Shown piece by piece: positions 29,051 to 41,769 of a DNA stretch of 64,000 nucleotides. The stretch is from NCBI GenBank assembly GCA_039096225.1, contig JBBPEB010000023.1, positions 434,501-498,500 of the forward strand, given 5' to 3'. A program made the translations under genes and the position numbers. Positions within the stretch are counted from its first letter, which is position 1, and every line of letters starts with the position of its first letter. Under the pieces are notes generated by a model, which saw only the letters and a program-made list of their open reading frames with translations, was not told where the DNA came from and searched no databases. The DNA comes from Blastocystis sp. Blastoise. Lineage: Eukaryota; Sar; Bigyra; Opalinata; Blastocystidae.

Positions 29051-30244
29051 TTTATTATATATATATACGCATGGTTCATAAAAATTGTCATCAGTACAAT
29101 TATCTATAAGCATTTTCATAATTATATATAACGTCAAACCAAAGGCAAACATATCATACTATATAATAATAAACATATATAATAATAATAATAAATATAA
29201 TAATAATAATAAGCATGATAATAATAATAACTATAATACATTTAAAAAACATTTAAATTTTTCATTATAATATTCTGGTGGTACATATCTGGTTGAGTGT
29301 CCAGGTGGTTGTATAAGTGCACCATCTGCAGCATACAAAGAAATACCAAAATCAACTGTATATAATAATAATTATTATTTTTATTATTATTATTATTATT
29401 ATATTATTATTTTTATTATATATATATATATATATATACTTAATTTAAATCTTCCTTGATCTTTAGAATATACTATATTATCTGGTTTAAAATCCTATAT
29501 ATATAATAAACATAATAAATATAATAAATATAATAAATATAGTAAATATAATAATATACAGCCCAAATAACTTGGTGTTTCTGTAATGTACAAAGTGCTA
29601 ATAGAATTTGAATAATAAACTCCTTTATATGCTGACGAAACCATTCATGAATATCATAAAAATCTTTTTGGTTCTTATATTTATTACGAATATTCTCAGC
29701 TTTTTCTTTTTTTTCTTTGTTATATTTATTCAAAGCTATATCTATACAAAATTTTAATACATATATATATAAATAAATATAAATATATACTATTCTTAAT
29801 AATATCTATTAAAGAAATGTCACCCTTCTCCATATAAATCTAAAAGCAATAAAAAATAATAGAAATATTATTCTTTACAAAAAAATATACATATTTTTCT
29901 AAACCATCACGATATCCATAGAAATTAATAATATATGGAGAATAAAGAATAGCTAGAAAATATAGATCACGTTCGTATTGATTGTTTTCATATTCTTTAA
30001 CGATGATGTAATTATTTATTTCTTGCAAATAAAAAAAACTAATTATGTCTATTTTATTTTTTTCTTCTTGTGCTTCTCGTTGTTCTACTATCTCTAGTTT
30101 CTCCAGTTTTTCTACATCAAATATAAAGAATTATGATTACATAAGCATACCTAATTTTGGAGAATTATTTTCAAGATATGCTTTCACACAAGCAGTTGTC
30201 TTTAATACATCCAATATATTATGTTTCTTTGTATCCCTGTTCAT
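26300..30244 (-). CDS. Divergent protein kinase with Asn/Pro/Thr-rich linker and TLDc-like C-terminus
   Basis: About fourteen exons splice in phase from 'MNRDTKKHNILDVL' at 30244 to the stop at 26300; about 1,000 residues. Kinase features: beta-3 lysine in 'YIIVKEY', helix-C Glu in 'YERDLYFLAIL', hinge 'IYMEKGDISL', catalytic loop 'WADFKPDNIV' (29450-29500) where HRD is WAD but Asp, Lys and Asn are kept, DFG at 29345-29353, 'PPEYY' in place of APE, and 'DMFAFG' in helix F. I see no glycine-rich loop. After the kinase comes a low-complexity region (26992-28342) with Met-Asn repeats and repeated 'NIPTN' and 'NTPTN' motifs. The final ~175 residues ('YILIFHTKKDEKDAGIYFG', 'FLFTYECEKQLFHFYN', 'GALIMLGNETLCIVYRG') look like a TLDc domain, a tentative call. 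Substrate unknown. Confidence 0.75.
28139..28335. repeat. Coding Met-Asn repeat
   Basis: Tandem 15-base units read on the - strand as 'MNNNY' and 'MNNNN' in the linker of the kinase protein; at least ten copies. Confidence 0.9.
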
Positions 30245-31533
30245 TTATTTAAAAAATTATATGAAAAATAAAAATATAAATTTGATGTATATTGTTCTTT
30301 AAAATTATCTTGTTCAATAAAGATTTTTAGTAAAACCTCAAAAATACTACGATTATTTTAATTTTTTTGCTTAAAAACTAAAATAAAACAAGAAAATTAC
30401 TCGAGACTTACAAAAGAAACTAGGTTTCATAGAATTTAAAAAAAAATTATTCCTTTTTTAAAAAGTTCTACTAGATTTCGGTGTCTTACTTAATAAGCGT
30501 GCCATGCATTATATGAGATGAATAGAAATTTGTTTTATTTTCTCAAAACAATCACTAATGTGATTCGTGAATAACAGAATCACATAGAAACATACAGAAT
30601 ATATTTGAAATATATGTTTTGTAAAAAGTAGAATATGAAAACCAAGAAATATATGTTGAATGAATAGATATAATAAAATGTATATTCAAAATGAAGAAAA
30701 AGTTTTGACACAATTGTTATGGTGGTCTTTCACCTAATCTAGTTTCAAGCACTTATTTATGGAATTGGTTGTCATTCTTGATTGAAGAGATTTTGAAACT
30801 TTGAATGATAAAAAAACAATACAAATGTTTTTTAATAGAAAAATAAATATCTTTTTTGTGTACATAATAATAATTATGTAGATCAATAAATAGTATATAT
30901 CAATATATACATATATACAAGTAAATAATAAGTATACATTATTTAACATGAGTTTGATAGTATATATTCTTATTATTGTGATTTTATAATAGGTTACCTT
31001 TATGCTTATAAATACAAATATAGATATGAAATTATGATTTATATTATAATCAAAAATTTATTTAAAAAATGAAATCAAAGAAATGTAATAATTATTTGAA
31101 TGTATATAGATTGTGAATAGAAGAAAAGGATAAAGGATTATCATGTATATAATTAAATTGTTTAAAAAACGTTTTTAGAGCATATTTCTTTTTCAAATAA
31201 ATGTTTACAGAATTATATTCAATTAAAAACTTGCCGTGTTATTGTTATAAAGAATTCAATGAGAATAATATTATTTATATATATAAATTATTATCACATG
31301 ATTAATATAAATGATATTGAATTGTAGTTTTCTTTTTAAAAGAAAGAAATAATTAAAAAAATATATATATATAATTAAGAAACAGAATGTGATTGATATA
31401 TGTTAAAAGTATAAATCATTTTTATACAAGGGTGATAATAATAATTGTAACAATAATTTAAATTGAATAAAAATAGAAACATTAAAAAAGAACTAATAAT
31501 ATATTATTATATTAAAAAAAAATAGAATAAAAA
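30245..31533. other. Intergenic region, 1.3 kb
   Basis: Upstream of the kinase gene and downstream of the p24 gene. No coding frame that splices convincingly; the short frame at 30734-30949 has AT-driven composition. No tRNA box B motif seen. Confidence 0.55.
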
Positions 31534-32460
31534 TTATAATAATTTAGCTTTTACAAAACGTCTTTTAAGTGCATAAGTTTGTGAGATACTGATGGAAATT
31601 AATAAAATCTAGAAGAATATGTATATAGATATTATATTATATTATATAGTAGAGTATATAGTATATATTATTTAAAAAAATGTTATTTAACTAGATATAT
31701 ATATACAATAGTAATCACACTGAATAAAAAGATATTATAATCGATAGTAGCTGAAATATCACGAATTTGAGCTTCTCTTTCTTGAATGGTTCTAAAATAT
31801 ATATATATATATATATAATTGAGATAAATCATATAAATAAAATATAATTTAAAAAAAAAAAAAAAAAAAAAAGCAAAAAAAAAAAAAACAAATATATGTA
31901 TACTCAATAGTTTCATCAACTTCATAGAGTGAATCGACAATCCATTGCATTTGAACTTCAATTGGTTCTAAATTTTGAACTTGAGCAAGATGAGAATAAT
32001 CTTTAGCATCAATACCATAACGGAACTTTAAAGAAACTTCAGAATCTTGTGGTCCTATATTATATATATATATAATATTATTAATTAAAAAAAAATTAAG
32101 ATTAAAAAAATATATGAATATTGATCATATTAAAAATAAATATATATTTTTATAACAAATTCAGATTATTATACCTTTATTTTCAATGCAAACTTTATAT
32201 TCACCTTCAGTTTCAGTGTTAAATAAGAATCTACCTCTTCCAGTAACCTTATCAGTATAGATGACTTTCCCAGATGGATTCCAAACAGTAATAACACATG
32301 TCTTGACTTCATTCTCAGCGTAATATGTTCCTTTAGCTAAAACATTATCACTTAAATGTTCAGTAAAACATTTTGATTGAGTACCATGAATAATCATTCC
32401 AAATGCATTGGATCCAACAAATAGAAGACTGAGAGTAATTAAAATAAATGTCGATCTCAT
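31534..32460 (-). CDS. p24/emp24 family cargo receptor (GOLD domain)
   Basis: Four exons in phase, about 205 residues. Signal peptide 'MRSTFILITLSLLFVGSNAF' is followed by a GOLD domain with 'KCFTEHL', 'KTCVITVWNPSGKVIY' and 'FLFNTETEGEYKVCIEN', carrying the two cysteines expected in the family. A helical segment ('EVQMQWIVDSLYEVDETIE..IQEREAQIRD') leads to one membrane helix that is split by the last intron, then a short tail 'QTYALKRRFVKAKLL' with basic residues near the C-terminus like the COPI-binding tails of p24 proteins. p24 proteins cycle between ER and Golgi and help load cargo into COPII and COPI vesicles. Exon 1 is 32175-32460 and exon 2 is 31904-32054. The intron after exon 2 contains two long A runs near 31850-31890. 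Confidence 0.92.
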
Positions 32461-32896
32461 TATTCAATATAAATAAATATATATAAGAATTAAAAAAATA
32501 ATTTAGTTCTTCCAGGGAAGAATCTATGAATCACGGGAAATTATTCTGTATTAGGTGAAAAAAGTGTTATTTTTCAAAATATATATCATGTATTATATTC
32601 TTATCGAATAAGAGTTTATTATGAATGGTAAAGGTAGTTTCCTTTTTCATTTTTATCCTATGCTGATCATGAAAGTTGTCCATTCATAAATTTTAACATT
32701 TTCGGTTAATTACTATATGATAACCGTGTGTATTGCCTTTTTTAGATTTTTTTTATTTGTATAGACTACATTAGAAAGCTGTTAGAAACAAAATAAAAGT
32801 TCTTAAACAAGAATAATAATATTTTTTAAAACATATTTTTAAAAATGTTTTGAAAATATAATATTTTTCATTCATAATAAGTAGAGAGTGTCAATA
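32461..32896. other. Spacer upstream of p24 gene
   Basis: Promoter side of the p24 gene and 3' side of the CCCH gene. It holds the 9-mer AATCACGGG at 32529-32537, which also occurs upstream of the syntaxin gene. Otherwise AT-rich with no coding frame. Confidence 0.55.
32529..32537 (+). promoter_or_regulatory. Shared GC-containing motif AATCACGGG
   Basis: About 70 bases upstream of the p24 start codon. The same nine bases occur at 46275-46283 upstream of the syntaxin-like gene. GC-rich 9-mers are rare in this sequence; a regulatory role is only suggested. Confidence 0.25.
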
Positions 32897-34536
32897 TTAT
32901 ATGAAATCATTATCAAAGTCATCTTCTTGTTGGTTTTCTAGAAAGAATATATATAAACTATTTAACAATAAAATTAAAGAAAACATACCTTTCCTTTTAT
33001 TTGTAAATTCGATAATAAGTTCTTTTGGAAAAGACTATATATATATCAAATTTTATTATTATATGAATATAATAAAAATACAGTTTTCTTTGTAATCATA
33101 GTAGCTTCATAATCCTCTTTTATTTGTTTTAATTGAAGGGCATCAATAGGTTCATGTGAAAATCTATATATTATATATTATATATATAATAGTATAGTAT
33201 ATAATATACATTATATAAAAATATATAATATAATATAATAGTATATAATATAATATTATATTATATATGATAATAAAGTTTAAAAATTAGATAATAAATT
33301 ATTTTATATATACCTGCAATTTGATCCATAACTACAGTTATTAAATAAATGAAAAAATTGACAAGGAAATGAATGTATATCATGTGAATATATACATGTA
33401 TCTAAAATTAGATATAGTTTAATAAATCATTCTTAATTGAAAAGAAATCATATATAATTATATAATAATTATATAATAATAATAATATAATGATAATAAT
33501 AATAATAAAAAATAATAATAATATAATAATAATATAATAAATATAAGAAAAGAAAAAAATGTTAAAAATCAAAAATATATTATATACTTTCTTGACAATT
33601 TCCATTTAAGAAATCATTACATAAAGGCTTTGGGATATTTGGATCATGAAAATAAGGGCAATCATTCTGTTTATATAATATATTTAGACTATATAAAAAT
33701 AATAATAAAGTAAATATACCTTTCGACACATTCCTAATTTATAGAATCGACAAAGAACAGATTTATTTGTTTCTTTTCTAATCTCAGCCTATGATACGAC
33801 ATTATTTTTATAGAATAGTAGTTAAAATACAGCACGAATAAAGGCATTTTGTAAATGTGTGCTATTTGAATTCCTTTTTTGATTATTTCTTAAGTTTTGA
33901 ACTTTATCCGCACTTTTCTCTTTCTCTACTAGTTTATCTAAAGGAGAATCTGTGATATTTGTTGATGATGAAAAAGAAAATAGTGATTTTGATCGATTTT
34001 CATTTTGTAAAGTCTGCTTATTATTCTTTAAGGTTGCTCTATCTATTTTCTGTAACGGTTTAGGTAGTTTTTCAAAATCATCTTCAGATATTGATTTCGT
34101 TTGAGAGTTTTGTGAAGTAAATATAGGCTTCGGATTACCTGGGAATGAAGGTATCTTCTGATTTACATAATCAGCCTTCAAAAAAGAGTTCAATTCTTGT
34201 TGATATGTTCTATCGGTTGAAGTCGTGCTGATCGTATTCAAATCTGTTTTTTCTGAATTGTTCTCAAACGGAAAACTTTCAACAATCTCTTTGATATCTG
34301 AAGGCTGTAATTGGTCGATCATTTTGAGAAGTTGGTCATAATACTCTTGAAGAACATCATTTGATACTGTTTTTGGTAACTCTATATTTTAAATAAATAA
34401 ATATATACTTATTCAAAAAACAAATATAAATAATATATAGTAAACAATAAAATGAGTTCATACCTGTTGTCGGTAAAGAATATCTTGGTTTTGGTAAATC
34501 ATTTGAATTTTTAATAGTATTGAATAAGTCGTTCAT
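32897..34536 (-). CDS. Triple CCCH zinc-finger protein, ZC3H4/6/8 type
   Basis: Eight exons in phase from 'MNDLFNTIKNSNDLPKPRYS' to 'EDDFDNDFI'. The first ~190 residues are polar and unstructured-looking. Three closely spaced CCCH fingers follow: 'CRFYKLGMCRKNDCPYFH', 'CNDFLNGNCQENTCIYSH' and 'CQFFHLFNNCSYGSNCRFSH'. The 'SFPCQFFH' lead-in to finger three and the 'RFSHEPID' exit are the arrangement I know from ZC3H4, ZC3H6, ZC3H8 and fly Suppressor of sable, rather than from CPSF30. In animals these proteins bind RNA and limit unwanted transcription (ZC3H4) or act at snRNA genes (ZC3H8); transfer of that function here is inference. The start is close to the divergently transcribed ATIC gene. 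Confidence 0.8.
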
Positions 34537-34919
34537 TTATTTTAAGAATTTTTAGAATAAATCCTAAGAATTGAATTCATATCATAAGAAGAACAAAATT
34601 TATTGATATACGAATAATAAATAAGTTTAAAAAATACAAAAAAAAAGCAAGAAAGGTTCACAATTGAATTCTTCTTAAAAAGTATTTATGTTTTTATTGG
34701 GAATTGAAGAATCAAGACTGTCCACTCGAATAAGAAGCGTCATCAGAATGATCCAACCAATAACGTAGTTAGGATAAATGAGGGCCATTTGTATAGTGGT
34801 AAATAAAGGGGATGATAATCATTAAAACTTCTGGTTATAAAAGATAATGAGTGGTTTTTAAGAAAAATAGATTTTATTTTTTTGGCATTCATTTTCTTCC
34901 CAACTCTATTACTATAATC
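34537..34919. promoter_or_regulatory. Divergent promoter region between CCCH gene and ATIC
   Basis: 383 bases separate two start codons on opposite strands. It contains 'CCAACCAATAACG' near 34754, which includes a CCAAT box in + orientation about 160 bases before the ATIC start. A shared promoter is inferred from the layout only. Confidence 0.4.
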
Positions 34920-35478
34920 ATGGCTCACACGATTACTGCTGTCCAAGGTGAGTTTCTAGGTGTTGCTTAATGCTATAGATATATAGGATCTCTTCAAAAC
35001 CTTGTCAAGATTGAACGTGCTCTTTTATCTGTTTCTGATAAGACTGGTCTTGTTGAATTAGGTAAATTCTTACAAGAACATGGTGTAGAAATGCTCTCTA
35101 CTGGTGGTACTGCTAAGGCTCTCCGTGATGCTGGCCTTACTGTTAAGGATGTTTCTGAATACACTGGTGCTCCTGAAATGATGGATGGACGTGTTAAGAC
35201 TCTTCATCCTAAAGTATGTCTTTTTTTTATTCTTTATTTGTATATATAATTCGTGTATTTGAAAATATGTTGTTGTTATTATTATATTTATATATTCATT
35301 TTATACAGGTTCATGGTGGTATTCTTGCTGTAAGAGGTAATCCTAAACACGAACAAGATATGAAGGATAATGGTATTCAAAACATTGATTTAGTTGTTCT
35401 TAATCTCTATGCTTTTGAACAAACTGTTGCTAAGGTATTCTTTTGTTAATTATTATTGATTTATGATTGATAAATTTT

Positions 35479-35514
<36 letters not shown>

Positions 35515-36339
35515 TAGGGTTCTGATTTTGATACTTGTATTGAAAATATTGATATTGGTGGTCCTTCTATGCTTCGTTCTTCTGCTAAGAATCATCGTTC
35601 TGTTGTTATTTGTAGTAATCCTTCTCAATATGCTAGACTTATGTCTGAAGTATGTTTTTTTATTATTATTTTGTTTTATAATTTTGTTTTATTATTATTT
35701 TTTATTTTTTATTTTTTATTATTATTATATACTCTATATAGATGAGTGAAAATGAGGGTTGTACTACTTATGATTTCCGTAGACTTTGTGCTGCTCAAGC
35801 TTATGCTCTTTCTGCTGTATATATATATATATAATTATTATTATTTTTTTTTTTTTATATAAATTATTTTCATTATTTTATTAATAATTCTTTATATATA
35901 TATATATAATAAATAGAATTATGATTCTGCTATTTCTTCATGGTTTGCTAAACAAGTTTCTGAACCTACTGGTAAAGATATTATTGCTACTCGTCCTTAT
36001 GTACAAGTATGTGAACTTAAATATGGTTGTAATCCTCATCAAAAACCTGCTGGTCTCTATAGACATATGGGTATGTAGATATATAATATATTATTCAATT
36101 CATTATTATTATTATATTCAATTACTCTATATATTAATATACATAATTAATGTATATATATATATATATTATATACTCTATATGGGTGGTCAACTTCCTT
36201 TTAATATTGTTTATGGTCAACCTGGTTATATTAATTTATGTGATGCTTTAAATAGTTGGATGCTTGTTAAAGAAGTTGAACAATCATGTGGTATTGTTGC
36301 TGCTGCTTCCTTCAAACATGTCAGTCCTGCTGGTATGCT

Positions 36340-36383
<44 letters not shown>

Positions 36384-37667
36384 TTATTATTATTTTATTT
36401 TTATTTATCATGTAATATATCATCATTATTATTATTTTGTTATTTTATTTATTTTTATTTATATAAGAATAACAAATATATATATCTATATAGGTGCTGC
36501 TATTGGTACACCTTTAACTGATCTTGAAAAGCAAGCTTATGAAGTTAATGGTGACTTCTCTCCTGCTACTATTGCTTATATTAGAGCTCGTAATGCTGAT
36601 CCTATGAGTTCTTTTGGTGATTTCGCTGCTTGTTCAGGTACTGTTGATGTCTCTCTTGCTAAATTCTTAGCTAATACTGTATATATTCATATATATTAAT
36701 TATTATTATGTTCTAATTATATATTACTATATTATTATTATTATTTTTTTTTTTTTTTTTTTTTTTATTTATTTTATTATTTTAGATTTGTGATGGTATT
36801 ATTGCTAAGGGTTATGAACCAGAAGCTCTTGAAATCTTAAAGGGTAAGAAAGGTGGTAAATTTATTGTTCTTGAAGGTAATATTAATTATAAAGTTCCTG
36901 AAATGGAATTCAGAGAACTTCATGGTGCTATTCTTTCTCAAAAACATAATGATGCTCTTATTACTAAGAAAGATTTAGAAAATATTGTTACTAAGAATAA
37001 GAATATTCCTGAAGAAGCTATTAATGATTTAATTCTTGGTTGTATTTGTCTTAAATATACTCAAAGTAATAGTGTTGGTTATTCTCTTAATGGTCAAATG
37101 ATTGGTGTCGGTGCTGGTCAACAATCTAGAATTGACTGTGTTAAACTTGCTGTATATATATGTTATTATTTTATATATTTTATATTATATAATATATATA
37201 TTATATATACTATTCTTTATTTACAATAATTATAATAAAGTAAATAAATAAATATATATATATAGGCTCGTAAAGTTGCTTGTTGGTATTTACGTTTCCA
37301 CCCTAAGGTTCTTGGTCTTAAATTTAAGCCTACTGTAAAGAGACAACAACGTGTAAATGCTCGTGTTCGTTATATTGAAGGTGATTTCACTGAAATTGAA
37401 AAGAATCAATGGTTAGAAAACTTTGAAGAAATACCTCCTGAGTTTACTCAAGAAGATCGTACTTCTTTCTTAACTACTCTTAAGAATGTTTCTCTTACTT
37501 CTGATGCTTTCTTCCCCTTCCGTGATAATATTGATTGTGCCTCTAAATATGGTGTTAAATATATTGCTCAACCTGGTGGTTCTGTTCAAGATGATGGTGT
37601 TATCGTTGCTTGTGATGAATATGATATGGCTATGGCTTTTACTGGAATCCGTCTTTTCCATCATTAA
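34920..37667 (+). CDS. ATIC: Bifunctional AICAR transformylase/IMP cyclohydrolase
   Basis: Catalyses the last two steps of de novo purine synthesis, AICAR to FAICAR to IMP. Exons (34920-34947, 34987-35213, 35309-35434, 35518-35649 and further ones) join in phase into about 590 residues, the normal length. The N-terminal cyclohydrolase has '[15 protein letters not shown]', 'STGGTAKAL' and '[13 protein letters not shown]'. The transformylase half has the catalytic Lys-His in 'SFKHVSPAG', '[11 protein letters not shown]', '[20 protein letters not shown]' and the family-typical end '[11 protein letters not shown]'. Introns hold TA runs and a T run of about 35 (36343-36377). Codon use is more biased (GGT, GCT, CTT) than in neighbours, consistent with high expression. 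Presence implies purine prototrophy, unlike many parasitic protists. Confidence 0.97.
36343..36377. repeat. Poly(T) run in intron
   Basis: About 35 consecutive T bases in an ATIC intron just after a GTATGC 5' splice site. Confidence 0.9.
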
Positions 37668-37995
37668 ACATCTCCTCTTTTATAGTTCTCAAAATGTATA
37701 TAAAACCACATTTTTATTATTTCTCTTTTTTTAAAATTAGTTCTATCGTTTATTCATTTTTGTTTTGTTTTTTTTCTTTATTGAATTATATATTATTATT
37801 TTTATTCATTAATCAATCAATTATATCAAAACAAAACACTACAAATATGTTAATTAACGATATAGTATATAATTATTCAAAAGACAAAATCAAAAGGTAT
37901 TAAAATATCTATCTCACATGGATCAAAAGATATAAAGTAAGAATGAGAAATAAAAATCAGATTACAAATCTATAAGGAAATCTTAATTAAAGATT
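37668..37995. other. Convergent 3' spacer
   Basis: 328 bases between the ATIC stop (+) and the stop of the small membrane-protein gene (-). T-rich; no coding frame. Confidence 0.6.
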
Positions 37996-38769
37996 TTATT
38001 CTTCCTTTTCGTCATTTTTCTTACATAATTGAACACATTTCATTATAGAAGCACTGATGAATAAAAGAACCCAACTACCAACAACAGCTATATAAAAAAA
38101 TATATTATTTATATATAGATGAAATAAATAGATGAAATAAATAAATAAAAATATTACTAAATAAAAATATAAATAAATAAAAATATAAATAAATAAAATA
38201 TAAAATATAACTAAATAAAAATATATATATAGCAGAAACAGTTAAGATACCCCACCACATTCCGTTAATAGGAGCACAATTTTCAACAAAAGTATACTTT
38301 TCAGAATTACCCATGAAAGGTCTGACAGCTTCAAGTTGTTCATCAAAGAAAGTTTGTTGTAAAGTAGCATATTTTTCATTGAAATCATAAGCAAATCTCC
38401 AGTGGCAACGATCCCAAATAACTTCTTGTAAATAAGTCTATATATTTATAGATTCATTCATAATTAATTCAAATAAAAAAGAAGAAAAACTCATAAAATA
38501 AAAACAGTAACAAAGCATCAATATTCAAATATCTTTAAATTACAAATACATACAATACAAGTCTTTTCAGCTTCAGTATTAGTACATTCAGAAGAAATTT
38601 TAACATTAGCACACTTTAAAGGATATTGTTTTACAAATTCACGAGCCCAGATACCATATGTAGAATTAGTACTAACAATACCAGGACAAGCAGTGGAATA
38701 CTTTTCAATATTGCTTTCTTCAGCAAAGGCAATAGCAGCAATAAGTAAGAGAATAGCAAAAGATCTCAT
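37996..38769 (-). CDS. Small type I membrane protein, unknown family
   Basis: Three exons in phase give about 165 residues. Start at 38769 is chosen because 'MRSFAILLLIAAIAFAEE' is an ideal signal peptide; an in-frame ATG ten codons upstream would bury it. The luminal part has several cysteines ('STACPG', 'PLKCANV', 'SSECTNTEAEKTC', 'DRCHWRF', 'ENCAP') suggesting disulfides. A membrane helix ('MWWAVVGSWVLLFISASIM') is interrupted by the last intron after 'WW', and a short charged tail ('KCVQLCKKNDEKEE') ends the protein. I do not recognise the family. The topology resembles small secretory-pathway membrane proteins, nothing more. Confidence 0.75.
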
Positions 38770-39931
38770 ATTGGTCAATAATCTATATGAAAGAAACAAA
38801 GATTAATATGAAATCAATTCAATTTTTCTTTTATATACATGTTTCGTAATTTTAAACAAGAATTTTTCTAGGATATTTCTTCATTATTGATTAGAGAATT
38901 ATTTATAATCGTGATTATCTTTTATAGATTCTATGTAGTGATCAACTAAACTCTATGATTCTTATAAAATCTTAAACAAATGTATTCCTTCAGATGGCTT
39001 GGTTCTCATAAACTGTTTTTATTGGACAAAAACCACCCGAATTGTCATTTTTCTCTATGAATCCATTTCCTCACGATTATCGACCTTTTTATAGAGAAAA
39101 AAATAAAATTAGCAAAGATTCTTTTTTATCCTAGTCCGCCATTCATTTTGTCTACAAGAATAACATGGGAATATGTATAATCATAATAAAAAAATCAAAA
39201 TAACCAGATTATTGTTGTGTGGATTCATTGTTTTAAACAGTCTCTAATATCATCTTATATTCTATTACCAAATATATTCAGTTATCGTAATTAAATGACA
39301 AATTGAATAAAACAGTGATTCTAGTAATGATAACGATTACAACGATTGATTTGTCGTGTTATTCAATCTTTTACTTATTCTGTAAATACTACTTGAGATA
39401 TAAGATTTGCTAGGAATGTATTTTTAGTTATTCAAGTTAGTAGCTTTTCAATTCATTTTAATTTCAACTTGTAATATCACTCTCAATTAACTTTAAAGGT
39501 TCCAGTGTACACATGTAATTGTTTTTCACTATCAAAATTTGAAGATCAGTGAATACAATGATTATTGTTGACTCTCTAATGTGATATTAATATTGTTTTT
39601 GATATTCCACGTGTGATAGCTTTGATATATCTATGCACAAACGTAAAAAATTGTGTTTTGAAACATTTAAAAATGAGAATTCACTGTTTAAACAGGTAGA
39701 ATGCATATATTTTTTGATAATACATATATATGTTATAAATTGATATGTAAAATAAATAAAAAGCATTTTTTAATAATTTACAAAATAATTATTAACAATA
39801 AAGAACAATCGTATACAAAAAATAAAAATAAAAAAGTTTAAAATTTATATTATTTTAATTCCTTACATTGAATATCAATTAATCGTTTTTATTATTTACA
39901 AAAGATTTAACTGATAAGGAGAATATATATA
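38770..39931. other. Divergent intergenic region, 1.2 kb
   Basis: Between the starts of the membrane-protein gene (-) and the WD gene (+). Relatively GC-balanced for this window, with an ATTGG (inverted CCAAT) near 39022. No coding frame and no RNA gene recognised. Confidence 0.55.
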
Positions 39932-40991
39932 ATGGAAATTGAAGTATGTAAATGTGATACATTTGTCAATTGTCATTTTATCTAGAGTTCTACACAACAA
40001 AATACGCATAAAGACACCTTAGAATGTCAACAAGCTTATTTATTAAATGGTCATTTAGGGAGTGTTACATGCATTAGGTTTTCTCCGAATGGCAAATATT
40101 TAGCTTCTTCATCTGCTGATGGAACTATAAAATTATGGGATACAGATAGTTGGATAGAGGTTGCACTTCTAGAAGGTCATCAAAGTGGTGTTAATCATAT
40201 ATGTTGGTCAAATGATAATCGATATTTAGCTTCTTGCTCTGATGATAAGACAGTACGACTTTGGGATGTTGAAAATCATATTTGTTTACGTGTTTTGGAA
40301 GAGATGAAAGAATATGCTTTTACGATGGCTTATCACCCACGAGTATATTATTATAATCATTCTTCTTACTCTATTTTTGTGGTATTACATATATTTTATT
40401 TTATTTTTTTGCAGATTTTTAAATATATATAATATTTTCATTAAATAATAAATTTAGATTCATATATGAATATATTTTGATTATAAATTATTATTCTTTA
40501 TTCTTTCTAGAATACTATATTAGCAACAGCTGGAGATGAATATATATATATATGGGAAACTCACACAGGCACGTGCTTATATAAGATTCAGGCACACAAT
40601 CATTGTATAAGTTCTCTGTCTTATAGCGCAGATGGTAGTATTTTAATTTCTTCATCTTTAGATGGATTAGTGTATATTTATAATGATATATATATAACTT
40701 TTATTTATTATGTTATCCTATATATATATATATTAGTCGTCTTTGGGATGTTAAAACTGGAAGTTGTTTACGTACTGTTTTAATTAAGAATAATGAAGTT
40801 CCTATGTATATATATATATATATTTATAGAATATATTCTCTTATTCATTCAATATATACATATATATATATATGTATAGATCTAATGCTACTCTTACTCC
40901 AAATTCAAAATATTTATTAATTTCTACAAAAAATAATATTATGTATTTATATAATATTTTTACAGACAAATGTATTGCTGAATATAAGGTA

Positions 40992-41044
<53 letters not shown>

Positions 41045-41257
41045 ATTTTTTTTCTCTATTCTTTTCATATATTATAGCATGAATATGCTAAACATAATAA
41101 TATATTATATATAGGGTCATCAAAATACATTATATTGTTCGACACCGTCTTTCTTAATTACACCTCAAAATCAATATATACTTACATCAGGTGGTATATA
41201 TATATATATACTTTTATTTATGTATTTATTTTTCATGATTAATACTATTTCTTTATT

Positions 41258-41302
<45 letters not shown>

Positions 41303-41548
41303 GAAGATTCTTCTGTTTATATTTTTAATGTTAAAAACTCTCTACCTGTTCAAAAAATAGATCTTAATAAAGGTATATATAGTTATTATTATTATTATAT
41401 TTCTTATACTTATTATACTTATTATACTTATTATTATAGATGCTGTGATTGGTACTGATTGTCACCCTTTTAAGCCTATATTTGTTTGTGGAACACTAGC
41501 TTCTGGAGGAAATATATTTATATATACATATAAAGAAATACAAGAATA
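39932..41548 (+). CDS. WD40 protein, WDR5/Swd3-like
   Basis: A tiny first exon (ATG plus three codons, 39932-39943) is followed by seven more exons in phase. Seven WD blades can be counted: 'LASSSADGTIKLWD', 'LASCSDDKTVRLWD', 'LATAGDEYIYIWE', 'LISSSLDGLVRLWD', 'NNIMYLYN', 'EDSSVYIFN' and the closing 'GTDCHPFKPIFVCGTLASGG'. The last motif is the signature of the WDR5/Swd3 group, whose final blade reads 'CHP..N.IAS'. WDR5/Swd3 is the scaffold of COMPASS/MLL histone H3K4 methyltransferases. Blades 3, 5 and 6 are degenerate (no terminal WD), so the protein may be a divergent paralogue rather than the orthologue. Confidence 0.8.
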
Positions 41549-41769
41549 ATATTATATATATATATTCAATTATAAATAATACATAGATTCTTTCTGTTTA
41601 CGTGTGTTTTGCTAATATATATATCTTCTTTATTCAACTGAATATTCATAAACAATATAGTCATCTCTAAATACAACATTTAAAAAATAATATTTTTTCA
41701 AAAAAAAAAAAACAAAAATTAAAAAAAATAAATAAAAATAAAACATAAATAAGATGTTTGATATACCTC

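Noticed and set aside
34537-34919. Short - strand frame 34743-34946 overlapping the ATIC start
   Set aside because: Antisense shadow across the divergent promoter and ATIC exon 1; no coding character.
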